Assembly: GCA_928212115.1 (NCBI GenBank)
Contig: CAKMRJ010005745.1
Location: forward strand, 220,751,257 to 220,815,256
Direction: 5' to 3'
DNA length: 64,000 nucleotides
DNA from: Lactuca virosa
Lineage: Eukaryota > Streptophyta > Magnoliopsida > Asterales > Asteraceae
The notes beneath the pieces were generated by a model. It was not told the DNA's origin, did no database searches, and saw nothing but the letters and a program-made list of their open reading frames with translations. Numbering within the stretch: the stretch's first letter is position 1; the number at the start of each line of letters is the position of its first letter. The position numbers and the translations under genes are program-made. This document shows positions 20,776-31,869 of the stretch, one piece after another.

Positions 20776-23700
20776 AGTGAAGAAACTTAAAGAAAGAATA
20801 TGCTGAATCTGATGGCATAGATGGATTTCTATCGCATAGTTTGAAGATCGGATTCTTGAGCTACTTCTTAAGATTATGATATATTGCGTAGGAATAAATA
20901 ACAACAAAGTTTTTTCATGTGCTTTTGCATTGTAAGGATAGTTTTTCCGCAAAGTTTTAAAATAAAAAGAAAAAAAAAATTTTGATTTTATTTATTTTAA
21001 AATATCCTTACAATGGCATTTGTGAAAATTTTTGTTGCTTATAAGATTCCATTAAGAGCAAGAGTGGAAATATGAATTTGATTCTTTCATTTGTGGTAGT
21101 GTCTAAATTTACCAAATAAGGAAAGATTCTCATCACCTAAGTTTCAGTTGGATAGAAACTTGGAATCATGCAAGTTGTATAGCATGATGAATAAGAACTT
21201 TCAAGCATTTGAAAAATTAAGACTAAGTACTTGTTCACATGGATGTGTGAGTCAAGTAAAGGATCGAGTACACATTCTTGTGCACTGATCAAGCCCACCA
21301 CAAATAATCGTTAAGACTATTCGTCATTATTTACTAAAATTCAGTAAATATGGTTATACATACAAGCTTAAGTGTAATTCTGAGACATTGGAAAAGGTTT
21401 CAATGTATGGCAGAGCGAATAAGAAGAATCAACTTAGGCAGAAAGATAAAAGTTTCTCAAATCTGAAAAGATGGGAGAGTACTTTAGTATCATGTTATAT
21501 AATCATCTTAATGATTAAGAGACCTTATCACAATTCATCCTCTAAGTGCATTCTGGTAGCTAAGAAGAGGAGCTATGAATTGTTGAAGTGGTTAAATCAA
21601 GAAGATGATTTATACTTTGTTCCAAAAACAATTCTTAGAGTTATACTCTAAGATTGTAATTGAGTGACATGTCTTAAAGAAGGTTTAAAACACTTGTCAA
21701 ATGTAAGAGTAAAAGTTTTCTACTCTTGTACATTTGAAATTGGTAAGTTGTGATGTTTTGGATAAAACAAAGACCAACTAAGGCCAATTGTGTGAAGTGT
21801 TTGTCCTGATTAGAATCCACACTATCTCTTGAATATCTCACAAGAAAGTCTTATATGTCAAGAGGACAGTGGGAGTCTTAAAGGTCTTGAAAGTCTCAAG
21901 AACTAATCAAGAATAAAACCTGAAGTTCTTCACTAGCACACGACTTGAGGTTTATAACCTATCGTGTCGACATGTCTGTGCCTATTCAAGTTGGCTTTGC
22001 ATAGGAGTTCTGAGAGTTCTCAATTGGTTGCACAGCTACTTGGAAGCAATGGCAGGCCCTTGAGCTGCCAAATGGCAAGAATTTAAGATTGCACAAGTTT
22101 AATCCATATAAGTGTGGATTTGTCAGTAACCTTGTCTTGTGATTATGGTTTTGACAAAATTCATATGGATAGGAACTCATACACCATAAAATCTAAGTGT
22201 CATAAGGTTTCTCTCCAATTCATGAAAATGATGGTGAGGAAACACTTTCACTAAGTAGATTTTAGCTAGATAGCAATTGTGATATTTGCATTCTCAAAGT
22301 CGTTAGTGGAGCGTGTGTGGTTAACCAGCACACTAACATGGACTTGTGAGAAGTGGTAAAGGTCTAAACAATCGAGACTATGATTACGGCATCCCTTTTC
22401 ATAGTTCTTAAAATTGTTTAGACACACCTGTGAGCTATCTAAGATAAGGTGTATGATATTGATAAAGTTTTATCAAAGCAATCTAGTATCAGAAATCTGA
22501 ACTTTGGTAAGAAAGTCAATAAAGTATTGATTTCTAGAAGTCCAGCTGATTTCTGATTACATGTCAAAGCTAGTGGGAGCATAAGTGTTATGCTAATAAT
22601 CATCATGTTAGTGGGAGCATGATAATTATGATAAAGGTTGCAAGTTAGCAATGTTAATTATAGAAAACAAAAGTTTCAATTCGTGAGGCTGCAGGGGTTG
22701 AAAAAGTTGTTTTGCTATAATTAAGGGAGACAAAATTATACTTCATTTCAATTCTAAAAGCTTAGATTGAGGTTTTAAGTCGTATTTAGTCAAGGATATA
22801 TATATGAATTTCATGTTGGAATGACTCAACATAAGGAAATTCTATATATGGGTCCATTATTTGTGTTCTAAAATTCGATTATGATTACGGCATCCCTTTT
22901 CATAATCTGAATTATGAGAACTTGGCAAATAGAAATGGAAATGTTATAGCAAAAGACTGGTTTAGTCTTTATGTGAGACATCATGACTCGTGTCCCATAT
23001 GCTTCGGATATAGGATCGATTTCATGTGCTATATTCATCCTTTCTAAAATTTTCCAAATGCCTGGGCATTAAGAAGGGAAAAGGTCTAGAACTGGATATG
23101 ACTAAAAGGATTAAGCAATTGTCGAGGACAATCTAAGGTTTACCAAAGATTGGTTGCTCAAGGACAGTTGGAAGTATAGTGATAATTCTGGAAGGACCAT
23201 ATTGACATAATTTGTAAGGAGGCAACTCTTGTTCAGAAGTGATAGTCAAAATGGAATATGGAAATGTTTCAAAGTTGGAAATTATTCAATCTGTGTAAGA
23301 TTAGGAAACTTAATGCAAGAAGGATGTTTCCAAGGAGTTGATCTCCTTGGAATGCTCTGTAATGGTTGTTGTCAAGTCTTTCCAAGGAGTTGTGCATAAT
23401 CATTACAGGAGGATCAATGCATATAAGTTTAGAATCTAACAGATTTCAGTAAATGGCATGAATTTGGAATTCTTGCATTTGCAGTAAGGATTTGGGACTG
23501 TGAAAGAGGATCATTGGAGTTATGTTCAATTGATCTAATTCACAAAGTGAAGATCATAGACAAACATAGTATGCATACTTGGTGTATGGCATGACTAGTG
23601 TTTAGAAAACATAGTGTACATGCTTGGAGCATGGGACAACTATTGTTTTAAATTCAAGAATAAAGTTGATAGCTGAAACAGTATACAATGAATAATGTGT

Positions 23701-24542
23701 AATCATATGGTGATAAATAAAAGGTGTTTTATTTGTGTTCATAGGTTTTGATACCATATTAGATTCTATTATTATTGTGTTTCATTTTGCATGTTTTGAC
23801 TTCCAGAATAACTAGGTCGTTCTTCCTGATTGACTAAGTTATTCAAACTATCCACAGTCGGTCATATGTTGGAAGTAGATATGAATCAAGACTGTCATGG
23901 GTTGGCTTGTAGAGGTCTAAGATGTTGGACAAGGGGCTACAACACTCATGAGTGCTCATAAGTTCTGAGTATTGGATTCAACCCGCGCTCATTGGAATCA
24001 CTTCATGGATTTTATCACGAGTGATCATGAGACGATAATATCTTATATTCTTCAAACCTAGAGATATGAGTTGTTACTATGAGTTGGTTGTACATTGATT
24101 GCACGAAAACGCATTCGGTAACTCGGTGTTATAAAACGTGCCTTTGTGTATGATTCAACAAGTAGTAGAACAAGCCATATGAGTCGAAGTTTATCCATTC
24201 CTTTTACCTTCGGGATAAAAGTGATATCTGTGGGCCCCTCGATGATTTGATGATGACAAATGGAAGTGCTCGGCCAAGCCAGGACTGATTTGATTTGTTC
24301 AATTAGTCAGTCGTCATAAATCGGAAATCGGGAAACAACAAATGGACAGAGAGAATGATTATAATCCATGTCTCAGTCCATATGATATCTAGAATGGAGG
24401 AATATATGATTCCTTATCTAATGGACAAGTCATTGACAAAGGTCAGAGTTCATCTACAAGGTCAGAGTTCGACAGCGGCTTTTGAGAGCTACGATTGCCA
24501 GTTGGTTCCTGAAGTCTTACGCAATAATAGTTTTAGACTTAT
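20776..24542 (+). other. Co2 hairpin-rich non-coding internal region
   Basis: No pol motifs. Paired arms seen: GAAACTTGG with CC(T)AAGTTTC (21,136-21,163), ACACGA/TCGTGT with inner AGGTT/AACCT (21,938-21,967), GTTAGTG/CACTAAC (22,302-22,337), GTCTAAACAAT/ATTGTTTAGAC with inner ACTATGA/TCATAGT (22,362-22,423), TTGATAAA/TTTATCAA (22,459-22,476), AGCATAA/TTATGCT (22,578-22,594), ATAATCATCATG/CATGATAATTAT (22,596-22,629), TTAATTATAG/CTATAATTAA (22,654-22,724), GATTATGA/TCATAATC (22,877-22,907), ATTGTC/GACAAT (23,118-23,132), TTCCAAGGAG/CTCCTTGGAA (23,328-23,352), CATGCT/AGCATG (23,619-23,633), AAATAAAA/TTTTATTT (23,715-23,734). Confidence 0.85.
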
Positions 24543-24555
24543 CCAAGTGGGAGAC
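24543..24555 (+). other. Co2 polypurine tract region
   Basis: CCAAGTGGGAGAC immediately before the 3' LTR; identical in Co3. Confidence 0.8.
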
Positions 24556-25330
24556 TGTTAGATTAGTGTCTAAGTCCATAACTATAATTGGTATGTACTT
24601 GACCCGACTCGGCATGGTCCATTTGGGTTGCATGGCATCGGAACATTTGGATAGACCGTTTATGAGGAAAAGACATTTTGTGACATATTAATATATTATA
24701 AGTTCTAATATATTAATATGAAATCATGTTATTTAATTAGTATTGATCAAGAATTAATTTGGACTTAATTTAGTGATCAAAAAGAGACTAATTAAATATA
24801 TGGGGATTGATTGTGTAAATCATTCATTCTTATATATGTGGGCTTATGATCCAGATTCCTTTATGTTGGGTTTAACCCATGTGGTGATCCATGGATACTC
24901 CATGGAGGTTAAAACCCATGGAGCATAAGGAATGAGTGAGGTCATGAGTTACATGGTGTAACCCTAATAGCCACACTATATAAGAACCCCTTTAGTTCAA
25001 GAAATGGGCACTAGTGATACATATTTTGAGGGCTAGCCGATTTGAACATGTATGTCTTCTTCTCATGGTTATTCCAAGAGTTCATGATGTTTTGTGAACC
25101 ATTTGAGGTGTCACACTTGGGGCACTAGGCTCTCAAGCTTCATGGAGTCAAGCAACAACAACAAGGTATGTATTCTATCTATTTTATTATCCTAGTATCA
25201 ATGTTTTGGTATGCTAGTTAGGATAATACCTTGGATAATCATATTTGAATGTATAATAGAGAAAACATAGATCCAAGGTATTTAGGGTTGCATGTACACT
25301 TAGGAGTGTTAGAATGCTCAAAACCCAACA
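24556..25330 (+). repeat. Co2 3' LTR (775 bp)
   Basis: TGTTAGATTAGTGTC...AAAACCCAACA. Differs from the 5' LTR by about eleven substitutions and two 1-bp indels. Four of these fall within about 8 bp (18,019-18,026 versus the equivalent place near 24,935), a clustered change. Confidence 0.95.
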
Positions 25331-26624
25331 TCATCTATCCTGCATTCGTTCATTCCGAAGTCCATCGCTTCCAGGGTTCATATGACAGACACTAAGTCCA
25401 TAGTTGTCAATGCTCCTTCGTAAAGCACTAAATCCATAGCTGCTAATCTTTATTTATCAGGCACTAAGTCCATAGCTACCAGCATTTATCTAACAGGTAC
25501 TAAGTCCATAGCTACCAACGTTTCTCTAACAGGTACTAAGTCCATAGCTACCAATGTTTATCTAATAGGCACTAAGTCCATAGTTGTCGATGTTATTTAT
25601 TAGGCACTAAGTCTATAGCTGCCAATGTTTACTCATACCATCTTTCATCTCTCATCGTTCATCTACCCATGTTTTACCCAACATATTCGTAGATATAAAA
25701 TATGTATACAGTTTAAATCATTCAAAACATGTATAAAATCGTTCATCCATCATAGAAAGCAAGTACTAAAATAATATGCACACATAGCACATAATTTATA
25801 TAAAATACTTCATATCTATGTGTAAGATGAAAGTAACTATGCACTCACTTGTTAAAGTGATGATTCCAAACTCGGACAGCGCTTCGCTTCTTAACGATTC
25901 TATTTTCCTTCGACGAAACCTAACATTATTATCGCTAAGTTTTAGTCTAATCTTTATTACGACTAATTATTAGTCTAGATTCATCATTAACTCAAAGTCT
26001 ACTTAATGATCTATCAAGTAAGGAACAACCAGGTAGGATCATATCGGAGGTAGGGTCTGTTTAGTATATGAAGTATACTGTTTGGAAATCCCAATTTAAA
26101 CACCTCACTAAATCACAGCCTAGACATCATCCTCGTAAGTAGATCAATCAGTATAACGACTTTGAATCGCTGATAAATTTTATTTATAGGTTCATAATAA
26201 CAATATTATAAGCTATATTTAAAGTAGGGTAGCATAACTTACTTAGCTAGGAGTCGGGCTCTGCAGGGAAAGAACTTCGTCGCTGAATCTTTCTAAGAAA
26301 GATTCTTGCAGCACTTCAGCGCTCACCTTACTATACTCAAAACTACAGAAAGAGAAGTCGAATCACGAGAGACCGAAATGCTCGGGGGATAAGAAGATAA
26401 AGACTCTTGAATCAAGAGAATGGTGCAAGAAATATGAGAGCCTAGAGGCTCTTATTTATAGTAATTGAATTTTCAAAAACCATCGTCTATATTTACTTAA
26501 ATGACTAAACACCCCTTTGTAATACTATTTTAAATAAATTTAATGATATTTGTACAAAACTAATGTCGAAAGTACACAACATTAGTCTTATAACGACTGC
26601 ATCGTCGATACCTTTCTAATGATA

Positions 26625-26662
<38 letters not shown>

Positions 26663-27556
26663 GTATATATGATTTATGCTTTATTTTAATACGTAAATGT
26701 GCTATTAAAAATTATAACTCGTTCATACGAACTTCATTTTTGACGTTCTTTATATCCACGCGTTGGTATTTACGAGTACTACAACTTTCATTTAGACGCT
26801 GTCAGTTAATTCTCATTCTATCTCAGATTTACAAAACTGTATCAAATTTATCGCGCTCGAAGACTAGGGACCAACTTTCGTCCATATCTTTAACATACGA
26901 GCTCTATTCTCGACGTTCTTATATCCACGAGTTGGTATTTATGAGTACTACAACTTTCATTTAGACTCCATCCGCTCATTCTCATTCTATCTTGAATTTA
27001 CAAATCTGTATCGAATTTGTCGCGCTTGAAGAGTAGGGACTAAGTTTCGTCCATATCTTTTGCATACGAGCTCCGTTTTCAACTGTATTTTTGTCGTTGA
27101 GCTCCTATTAATGAGACCTTAAATTCTCGTTTAGACTGGTTTGGTTAAAAATCGACCGATCTAAAATTCGAATTTCGAGCTGTGCACTGCTATGCTAAAT
27201 CTTAGAAAAATCATAACTTCCTCATACGAAGTCAGATTTGGACGTTCTTTTTATGCACACTCTCGGTTTAACATATAATACGACTTTCGTTTAGATAGCT
27301 AAGGCTAGAAAGTATTTTATCGTAAATTCACTTTTTATGATTCCCGGTGCCGTGCCGGTTTTTTGCCGTAAAACTTCGACGGGTCATAACTTGTTTGTTA
27401 TAACTCGGATTTCAGCGTTCTTTATATGTACGCAACCCTTGTGATATATACTATAACTTTGTCAAAATTATTTATTCTAGGTAATCTTATATTAAAAAAT
27501 TTATTTTTGACGCTTATTGTCTCTAAATTGACTAACCCGAATCTGCGGGTGTTACA
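25331..27556 (-). repeat. Gy3 5' LTR, outer 2.2 kb
   Basis: Continues the LTR interrupted at 17,637. On the minus strand its outer end is TGTAACACCC at 27,556, abutting Gy2 integrase codons. Contains the CACTAAGTCCATAGCT array (25,385-25,625), TATA box, palindrome and a short (AT)n run. Confidence 0.92.
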
Positions 27557-28356
27557 GTCACCCACCTCAGCCCAGCACAGAGTTGATATGCACTTACGCC
27601 CATAGAGGGCTTCAAATGGGAAAACTTTGATGCTAGTATGATAACTATTGTTGTATGAGAAATCGATGAGGGGTAAGTGGGTATCCCAAGCTTTACCGAA
27701 GTCGATCACACAAGCTCTCAACATATCTTCCAATGTTTGAATAGTTCTTACACTTTGTCCATCGCTTTGTGGGTGGTAGGTTGTACTTATGTCAAGCTTA
27801 GTTCCCAAGGACTTTTGTAGTGTTTTCCAGAATCGTGAGGTAAACCTGCTATCTCTATCCGAGATAATGGATATTGGCACACCATGCAGTCGTATAATCT
27901 CCTTGATGTACGTCCTCGTTAGTTTTTCCATCTTGTCTGTCTCTTTTATTGGCAGGAAGTGCGCGGACTTGGTTAACCTATCAACAATCACCCATATGGT
28001 GTCGATTCCACCAGTCGTCTTGGGTAATTTAGTTATGAAGTCCATGATTATCTGATTCCACTTCCACTCGGGTATCTCAGGTTGCTGTAGCAAACCCGAA
28101 GGCTTTTGGTATTCTAATTTAACCTTGGCACAAGTCAGGCACTTGCCCACATAGGTAGCAATCTCTTCCTTCATGTTTGCCACCAGTATAGTTTCTTAAG
28201 GTCCAGATACATCTTGTCTAAACCGGGATGAAAGGAGTATTTGGTCTTGTAAGCCTCGTTCATGATAACGTCCCTAAACCCACCAAACTTCGGTGTCCAG
28301 ATTCGAATCATGAGATAATGAGCCCCGTCACCCTTGACCTCTAGGTTTGTATCCAT
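27557..28356 (-). pseudogene. Gy2 integrase, N-terminal and core parts
   Basis: The minus strand encodes the zinc-binding N-terminal part (HPGLDKMY...LKKLYWW, about 28,190-28,240) and, after a frameshift near 28,180, CLTCAKVK and the catalytic core. Core positions are the first Asp in IIMDFITKLP and the second in ISDRDSRF. The third, normally Glu in the DGQ(S/T)ERTIQ motif, reads DGQSVRTIQ, with a GTA Val codon at 27,749-27,751. The frame stops making sense at GRKCISTLCWAEVGD, where the Gy3 LTR begins. Integrase joins element cDNA to host DNA; this copy would be inactive. Confidence 0.92.
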
Positions 28357-28358
28357 TC

Positions 28359-29549
28359 TCAGGCTTCAAGGCCTTGAGTTGTGCCTCCTTGATTTGTGTA
28401 GACATGTGTGAATGGATAGTTATCGTCAATGATTTTACTCGGGCGGCCCGAGTATTCCTTTCGACTTAGGGCATCTGCTACTACGTTGGCCTTGCCCAGA
28501 TGATAACGAATTTCACATCCGTAGTCGTTTAGTAGTTCCACCCATCGTCTTTGCCTCATGTTGAGTTCTTTTTGATTGAGAATGTGCTAGAGACTCTTAT
28601 GTTCGGTGAAGATTGTGCACTTCGTGCCATAGAGATAGTGTCTCTAGATTTTCAAAGCAAACACCGCCGCTCCCAATTCGAGGTCATGCGTGGTGTAATT
28701 GACTTCGTGAGTCTTAAGTTGTCTCGATGCATAGGCAATGACCTTTCCTCGTTGCATGAGCACACACCCAAGACCCTGCTTTGAGGCATCGCAGTAGACC
28801 ACAAAGTCTTCCGTCCCTTCTGGAAGAGACAAGATCGGAGCACTGCATAGGGCTTGCTTCAGTGTTTGGAAGGAAGTTTCTTTCTTATCTTCCCAGTTGA
28901 AGGTCATTCCCTTCTGATTCAAGGTAGTGAGTGGCTTAGCGATCTTTGAGAAGTTTTGTATGAACCTACGGTAGTAGCCAGCAAGGCCTAAGAACTGGCG
29001 GATCTCCGTCGGTGTCCTTGGCGCTTTCCAGTTCTCAATTTCCTTGATTTTAAAGGGGTCCACATGTATCCCTTCCGTGCTGACCACGTGTCCTAAGAAG
29101 TCCACCTTTCGGATCCAGAATTCGCATTTTGAAAACTTCGCATATAGTTTCTCCGTCCTTAATGTCTCTAGGACTTGTCGTAGATGCTGACTATGTTCTT
29201 CCTTACTTTGTGAATAGACCAATATGTCGTCGATGAATACTATCACCAATTTATCTAGGTAAGGTCGGCAAACACGGTGCATTAGTCAATCCGAAGGGCA
29301 TCACCATGAACTCGTAGTAACCGTAACGAGTCCTAAACGCCGTTTTGGAGACATCTTCCTCCTGGTGAGTTTTTTCAACTCCCTATAGTCAATGCACATA
29401 CGAAATGATCTGTCTTTTCTTATTAACGAACAGAACTGGTGCTCCCCAAGGTGAAAAACTTGGTCTGATGAATCCTTTCCTCAGTAGTTCGTTTAGCTGA
29501 GTGGACATTTCATGCATTTCGGCCGGAGCCAATCGGTATGGTGACTTGG
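28359..29549 (-). pseudogene. Gy2 reverse transcriptase and RNase H, deleted and frameshifted
   Basis: RT N-terminal pieces (RKGFIRPSFSPWGAPVLF, then TAFRTRYGYYEFMVMPFG) lie at 29,283-29,510 in different frames. The palm segment carrying catalytic motif A is missing between them. The frame with FIDDILVYS (motif C, FIDD) runs 29,282-28,644 and continues through the connection domain (GLAGYYRRFI) to RNase H (VVYCDASKQGLGCVL, YASRQLK). A stop at 28,644 and a shift separate the RNase H end (28,559-28,359: RRWVELLNDYGCEIRYHLGK, VVADALSRK). The RT cannot be active without motif A. Confidence 0.92.
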
Positions 29550-30185
29550 CTATAGGGTGGCTCCAGGAATCAATTCGATTATGAACTCGACTTGTCGCAC
29601 AGGTGGTATTCCCGGAAGGTCTTCTGGGATTACATCGTGAAAGTTACAGACTTCTAGGATATCCTTGATATCCTTCACTTCCCTCTTCTTGTCAACAACG
29701 TGAGCTAGGAATGCATGGTACTTCTTGCGTAGATAGTTTTGAGCCTTGATGCAAGAGATGATTTGGAGGTTTGTGTCAGGTTTGTCACCGTAGATGACGA
29801 GGGTTTCGTTACTTGGTAAGTTAAGTCGGACGGCTTTTTCGTAACACAAGATATCAGCATGGTGAGGACTTAACCAATCCATGCCAATGATAACGTCAAA
29901 ACTCCTTATTCTAACAGGCATTAAGTCGATTTGAAAGGAATGGTTGTTTAGAGTTAGATTGCATCCAATGTATACGTCTTTAGTGCTTTCAGTTTTACCA
30001 TTTTCCATTTCTACTGTGAATATTTCATTGAGTGATTGTGGCTTTTGGTTGAGTATGTGCTTAAACTTGTGGCTCACGAAGCTTCTCTCCACACCACTAT
30101 CGAAAAGTATGCATGCATATGAGTTATTGAGGAGAAACGTACCGGTAACCACCGTGGGGTCCTTCACGGCCTTCTCGTGTCCCAA
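29550..30185 (-). pseudogene. Gy2 aspartic protease and start of RT
   Basis: One open frame of 211 codons on the minus strand. It carries the retropepsin active-site triad LFDSG (DSG), then the FDVIIGMDWLS motif typical of plant Gypsy proteases, followed by the RT lead-in (DVIPEDLPGIPPVRQVEF). The protease processes the Gag-Pol polyprotein. The open frame ends at 29,550 by a shift relative to the RT pieces downstream. This is the best-preserved open frame of Gy2. Confidence 0.92.
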
Positions 30186-31394
30186 TTCCTGGACCCGTCC
30201 TGTACCCCCAGCATTCCTTTTATTGGCTTTTGGGCATTCTTTTCTGTAAATGCGCCGTTTCCTCGCATTCGTAGAATGATCGGCTCACCCCGACATTTGT
30301 GGCTGGGGCGGCCTGTTGGGCTGGCACCTTACAAAAATAGACGGTGTGCCCTTTCCTGTCGCAGTTTCTGCAATGCATTTCCCGACAAACTCCAGTGTGG
30401 TGGAAGTTGCACTTGCCGCATTTGGGTCTTTCCCGCATTGGGTTAGTTGATATTGTTCGTGGTGCTGGGACGGCAGGGACAGTGGTAGCGTTAACTGCCA
30501 CCATTTGTTGTCTCTTGGCAGGCTCTTGTGTCGGTTGGCCCTTCCTCTTGTTCCAGGGTTTTCTTTTGTTGTCTCCCCCTTTCGTTTGTTCGGGGATGGC
30601 CGTTATAATGCCCTGGCGAACTCCATGATCCACAAGCATTTGTGTCAAGCGTTTGGCACTGTCAAAAGTGGATGGGTTCGCAGATACCACATTTCCTTGA
30701 ATCTAGGGGGATAGTCCCCAGATGTATCATTCCACCTTTTTGCGTTCCGGGATGACCATCCCGGGACATAGCACTTCCAAGTCGCTGAACCTGGTAGTAT
30801 AGGCTGCTATATTGGAGCCCTTCATTGTGAGGCTCTAGAGTTCTTGCTCCAGCTTCTATACTTCGCCCTTCGGGCAGTATTCTGCTAGCATCATGACCTT
30901 CAGGTCCTCCCAGCTCAAAGCATTGTCCACTGGGAGAGTTAGCGATTTGACATGGCCATTCCACCAGGAGAGGGCCCCGTCGGCGAATGTGCAGGCCGCA
31001 AATTTGACCTTGCTCCCTTCCGGACATGCACAGATATCGAACACCAACTCAGTCTTCTCAAACCATCTTGTCAGGGCAATGACGCCTCCGTTTCCATAGA
31101 AAGTTTTGGGTTTGCAGTTTCAGAAGTCCTTGTAGGAGCATCCTCTTGAGTGTCCATGGCTTTCACCCTAGTTAGAACTATTTGTACCATTTCAGTCCCA
31201 TTGGTACCATTGGTACTAATCTGTGCCACAGCGGCTGTCACAGCGGCTATTAAATTAGCTTGAAAGACGGCATAATCCATCGGTGGAGGTGGTGGCGGTG
31301 GTGGTGCTGATGTGTTATTGACACGCCTGACTCCTCTGTGGGGTGGCATACTTCTGCCATAAAGTTCAAAGATGGAATGATGATAAGTCTTCAA
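30186..31394 (-). pseudogene. Gy2 gag
   Basis: The likely start is the Met at 31,349 (MPPHRGVRRVNN), followed by a proline run of nine residues. The capsid core with GALSWWNGHVKSL is at 31,047-30,856 in another frame. The nucleocapsid part (30,690-30,220) carries basic stretches and zinc-knuckle-like motifs: CGKCNFHHTGVC, CRNCDRKGHTVYFC (complete CX2CX4HX4C) and a third in which the first Cys is lost. At least two frameshifts separate these pieces. Alternative minus-strand frames here are shadows. Confidence 0.9.
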
Positions 31395-31869
31395 TAGTGG
31401 GTATTAGTCGGGTATTATTGAAGTGGAATGTATCATTTATATATGTATTATGTCTTGTCCTTATCGTAACTTGTAATCAATTCATAATTAGAAGTCTACT
31501 ATAGTAAGTAAACAATTTCACAACCGTTTATGAATTTAATAGCAATACCCAATGAAATAAAATATGTGCCAATTTCATTGATAACATATATTAGTACATG
31601 GTTTTGAAAAAATTGACATTGATGAAGGTCTAAAATACATCAATGTAAGGGAAATTTTTGACAGCATAACGACCCCTTGAATAGTGTAATCACTTATTCG
31701 TAGGGTCGAACCTACATAAAGAAAGGAGTAGCACCAATGCTTACTCGTAAAACCTAACCTATAATAAAATGTGAGTAGTATAAATACTACTCACGGTGTG
31801 TGGTATCCTGTAGGCCATGGAATGAATCCATGAAGGTCTGCACCTCCCCTATTCGATGCTCAGCCTCGA
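31395..31869 (-). other. Gy2 non-coding stretch between the upstream ORF and gag
   Basis: AT-rich, all frames closed; nothing else recognised. Confidence 0.5.

Larger units (their letters stand above)
17638..25330 (+). mobile_element. Co2: full-length non-autonomous Copia element (7.7 kb) with near-identical LTRs
   Basis: LTRs are 17,638-18,414 and 24,556-25,330. The flanks are AATCATA on the left and TCATCTATCC on the right. The empty site, seen in the other Gy3 LTR at about 13,508, reads AATCATCTATCC, so the duplication is TCATC with one changed base on the left. The LTRs differ at about a dozen positions by eye (roughly 98.5% identical), so this is the youngest layer of the left nest. The internal 6.1 kb holds a palindrome cluster, hairpin leader, gag-like remnant and hairpin string, with no pol. 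Confidence 0.95.
13099..27556 (-). mobile_element. Gy3: internally deleted Gypsy-type element nested in Gy2 and split by Co2
   Basis: LTR copies lie at 13,099-15,743 (3') and 17,197-17,637 plus 25,331-27,556 (5'). The primer site is at 17,181-17,192, the purine tract at 15,744-15,760, and the internal region is only 1.45 kb. On the minus strand the LTR starts TGTAACACCCGCAG and ends GGGGATGTCA. The outer end of the 3' LTR lacks its last about 22 bp. LTR divergence (several per cent by eye) is greater than in Co2 or Co3, as expected of an older layer. Confidence 0.9.
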
